From: JAQGMJ01 sp036271855 | GTDB lineage: Bacteria; Pseudomonadota; Gammaproteobacteria; Burkholderiales; JAEUOS01 | Direction of reading: 5' to 3' | DNA: 7,524 bases | Assembly: GCA_036271855.1 (NCBI GenBank) | Contig: DATAZV010000482.1 | Coordinates: 1 to 7,524, forward strand | Shown: in pieces, positions 6,323 to 7,524 of the stretch | Numbering within the stretch: the first letter of the stretch is position 1 | How the letters are laid out: every line of letters begins with the position of its first letter | The notes under the pieces: generated by a model | What the model saw: only the letters and a program-made list of their open reading frames with translations | The model's database searches: none | Told to the model about the DNA's origin: nothing | Program-made: the position numbers and the translations under genes

Positions 6323-7306
6323 CTACTCCACTTTCGCCCCGGAAATCTTCACCACCTTGGCCCACTTGGCGATGTCGTCATTCAGGTATTTGGTGAAGGT
6401 GTTCTGCGTCATCACCATCGGCAAGGCGCCCTGGGTGGCCCAGGTGTCGCGGGTGGCCGGGGTCTGCACCATTTTCTGGATTTCGCCATTGAGCTTGTCG
6501 ATGATCACCTGCGGGGTCTTGGCCGGGGCCATCAGGCCGAGCCAGATTTCGGCGGTGTAGCCGGGCACGGTGTCGGCCACGGTGGGCAGGTCGGGCAGGA
6601 TCGGGTCGCGCTGCTTGCCGGTGGTGGCCAGGCCGCGCACCTTGTTCTGCTTGATGAAGGGGGTCATGGTGGAGATGGAGTCGAACATCATCTGCACCTG
6701 GCCGCCGATGACGTCGGTGCGGGCGCCCGAGGAGCCCTTGTAGGGAACGTGGGTGATGTCGACCTTGGCCATCGCCTTGAACAGCTCGCCCGCCATGTGG
6801 TACGGCGTGCCGGAGCCGGAGGAGGCGTAGTTGAGCTTGCCGGGCGCGGCCTTGGCCTGGCTGATCAAATCGGCGACGCTCTTGATGGTGGTGGTGGGAT
6901 TGACCACCAGCGCCAGGTAGGCGATGTTGATCGGCGAGATCGGCGCGAAGTCGCGCATCAGGGTGAAGGGGCGCTTCTGGTACAGCGTCTCGTTGACGGT
7001 GTGGGTGTTGGAGATCAGCAGCAGGTTGTAGCCGTCGGGCGGCGATTTGGCGACGATGTCGGTGCCGATCAGCGAGCCGCCGCCGGGACGGTCGTCGACC
7101 GTAAAAGGTTGTTTCAACTCGTCGCCCAGGTACTGGGCGACGGCGCGCGCGTAGATGTCGGCCGGGCCGCCCGCGGCGAAGGGCACGACGATGCGCACCG
7201 GTTTGTTCGGATAGGCCTGGGCGTGGGCGGCGCCGGCGCTGAGGCCGGCGGCGGCGCACGCGGCCACGGCCACGGTGCGGATCAGACGGGGTGCGGCGAT
7301 GGGCAT
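6323..7306 (-). CDS. Bug-family (TctC-like) tripartite tricarboxylate transporter substrate-binding protein
   Basis: This 327-residue protein is a periplasmic binding protein of the Bug/TctC family, which captures small carboxylates and similar anions. A Sec signal peptide occupies residues 1-29 (basic start APRLIR, hydrophobic core, then AHA before Q30), giving a mature start near QAYPNKPVR. Family hallmarks follow: VPFAAGGPADIYAR (41-54), DRPGGGSLIGTDIVAKSPPDGY (72-93, the loop that usually contacts substrate), ASSGSGTPYHMAGELF (161-176), VPYKGSSGA (187-195) and the C-terminal IAKWAKVVK. The length is typical. The ATG at 7306 is chosen because AGGAG lies 7 nt upstream and the signal peptide starts there; the frame remains open to 7393 but adds an arginine-rich tail with no family likeness. 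It lies 44 nt after the stop of a second Bug gene. No TctA or TctB membrane genes are in view, as is common for orphan Bug proteins. The ligand is unknown. Confidence 0.93.
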   Translation of the reverse strand: MPIAAPRLIRTVAVAACAAAGLSAGAAHAQAYPNKPVRIVVPFAAGGPADIYARAVAQYLGDELKQPFTVDDRPGGGSLIGTDIVAKSPPDGYNLLLISNTHTVNETLYQKRPFTLMRDFAPISPINIAYLALVVNPTTTIKSVADLISQAKAAPGKLNYASSGSGTPYHMAGELFKAMAKVDITHVPYKGSSGARTDVIGGQVQMMFDSISTMTPFIKQNKVRGLATTGKQRDPILPDLPTVADTVPGYTAEIWLGLMAPAKTPQVIIDKLNGEIQKMVQTPATRDTWATQGALPMVMTQNTFTKYLNDDIAKWAKVVKISGAKVE

Positions 7307-7350
7307 GCTGGTTCTCCTGCTTGAGGTTTGAGGTCTGTGATTTTTTTGTA

Positions 7351-7524
7351 CTAATCGGCGCGTGCGCCCGAGGCCTTGACGACCTTGGCCCACTTGGCGA
7401 TTTCTTCCTGCTGGTATTTGCCCAGCTCTTCCGGGGTCGAGAGGATCGGGTCCAGCCCCAGGGTTTTGAGTTTTTCGAGCACGTCGGGCTGCTTGAACAG
7501 GCGCACGCTGTCGGCATTGATTTT
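7351..7524 (-). CDS. Second Bug-family substrate-binding protein, C-terminal fragment
   Basis: Only the last 57 residues are in the window; the frame is open through base 7524 and ends with TAG at 7353-7351. The text reads as a Bug C-terminus: DPILSTPEELGKYQQEEIAK, followed directly by WAKVVKASGARAD. This mirrors the end of the neighbouring Bug protein (DDIAKWAKVVKISGAKVE). The two genes are therefore tandem paralogs, 44 nt apart on the same strand and probably co-transcribed, with this one first. The signal peptide and ligand-contact loops lie outside the window. Confidence 0.88.
   Translation of the reverse strand, partial: KINADSVRLFKQPDVLEKLKTLGLDPILSTPEELGKYQQEEIAKWAKVVKASGARAD

Noticed and set aside
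6317..7324. 335-codon plus-strand open frame opposite the complete Bug gene
   Set aside because: Its composition is Gly, His and Asp rich without recognisable motifs, while the minus strand encodes a full Bug protein with signal peptide and ribosome binding site.
1..7524. tRNA, rRNA, CRISPR array, transposase or phage genes
   Set aside because: No cloverleaf, regular spaced repeats, transposase motifs or integration sites were seen on either strand by eye.

Overview
This is a GC-rich window from the chromosome of a Proteobacterium, most likely a betaproteobacterium of the Burkholderiales. Three things point that way: two tandem Bug-type (TctC-like) periplasmic binding proteins, a family greatly expanded in that order; a SoeABC-like sulfite-oxidizing complex; and a REP-like palindromic pair of the kind scattered through GC-rich proteobacterial genomes. 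The taxon is inferred, since the window has no rRNA or other marker gene.

Layout. Plus strand, 1-3505: the 3' end of a molybdopterin oxidoreductase gene (soeA-like), a four-cluster ferredoxin subunit (soeB-like), a 205-bp gap carrying the inverted palindromic pair, a DmsC-type membrane anchor (soeC-like), and a 213-residue six-helix membrane protein of unknown function. Minus strand, 3506-7524, read from right to left: the 3' end of one Bug protein, a second complete Bug protein, a 196-bp gap with two strong hairpins and a possible sigma-54 promoter, then a [2Fe-2S] small subunit and a molybdopterin large subunit of the xanthine oxidase family (IorAB/NicAB-like). The two blocks converge, and their stop codons abut at 3505/3506.

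How the genes work together. SoeABC-type complexes oxidize sulfite to sulfate on the cytoplasmic side of the membrane. Electrons pass from the molybdenum site through the four [4Fe-4S] clusters of SoeB to SoeC and into the quinone pool. The six-helix protein appears to belong to the same operon, but its role is unknown. On the other strand, the two-subunit hydroxylase probably hydroxylates an N-heteroaromatic compound or aldehyde. The Bug proteins may capture a carboxylate substrate in the periplasm; linking them to the hydroxylase rests only on position and shared strand.

Nothing here is a clear new defence, mobile or RNA system. The most useful second-look items are the unidentified membrane protein, the palindromic pair splitting soeB from soeC, the compact permuted hydroxylase, the stacked hairpins at 6245-6321 and the zero-gap convergent stops.
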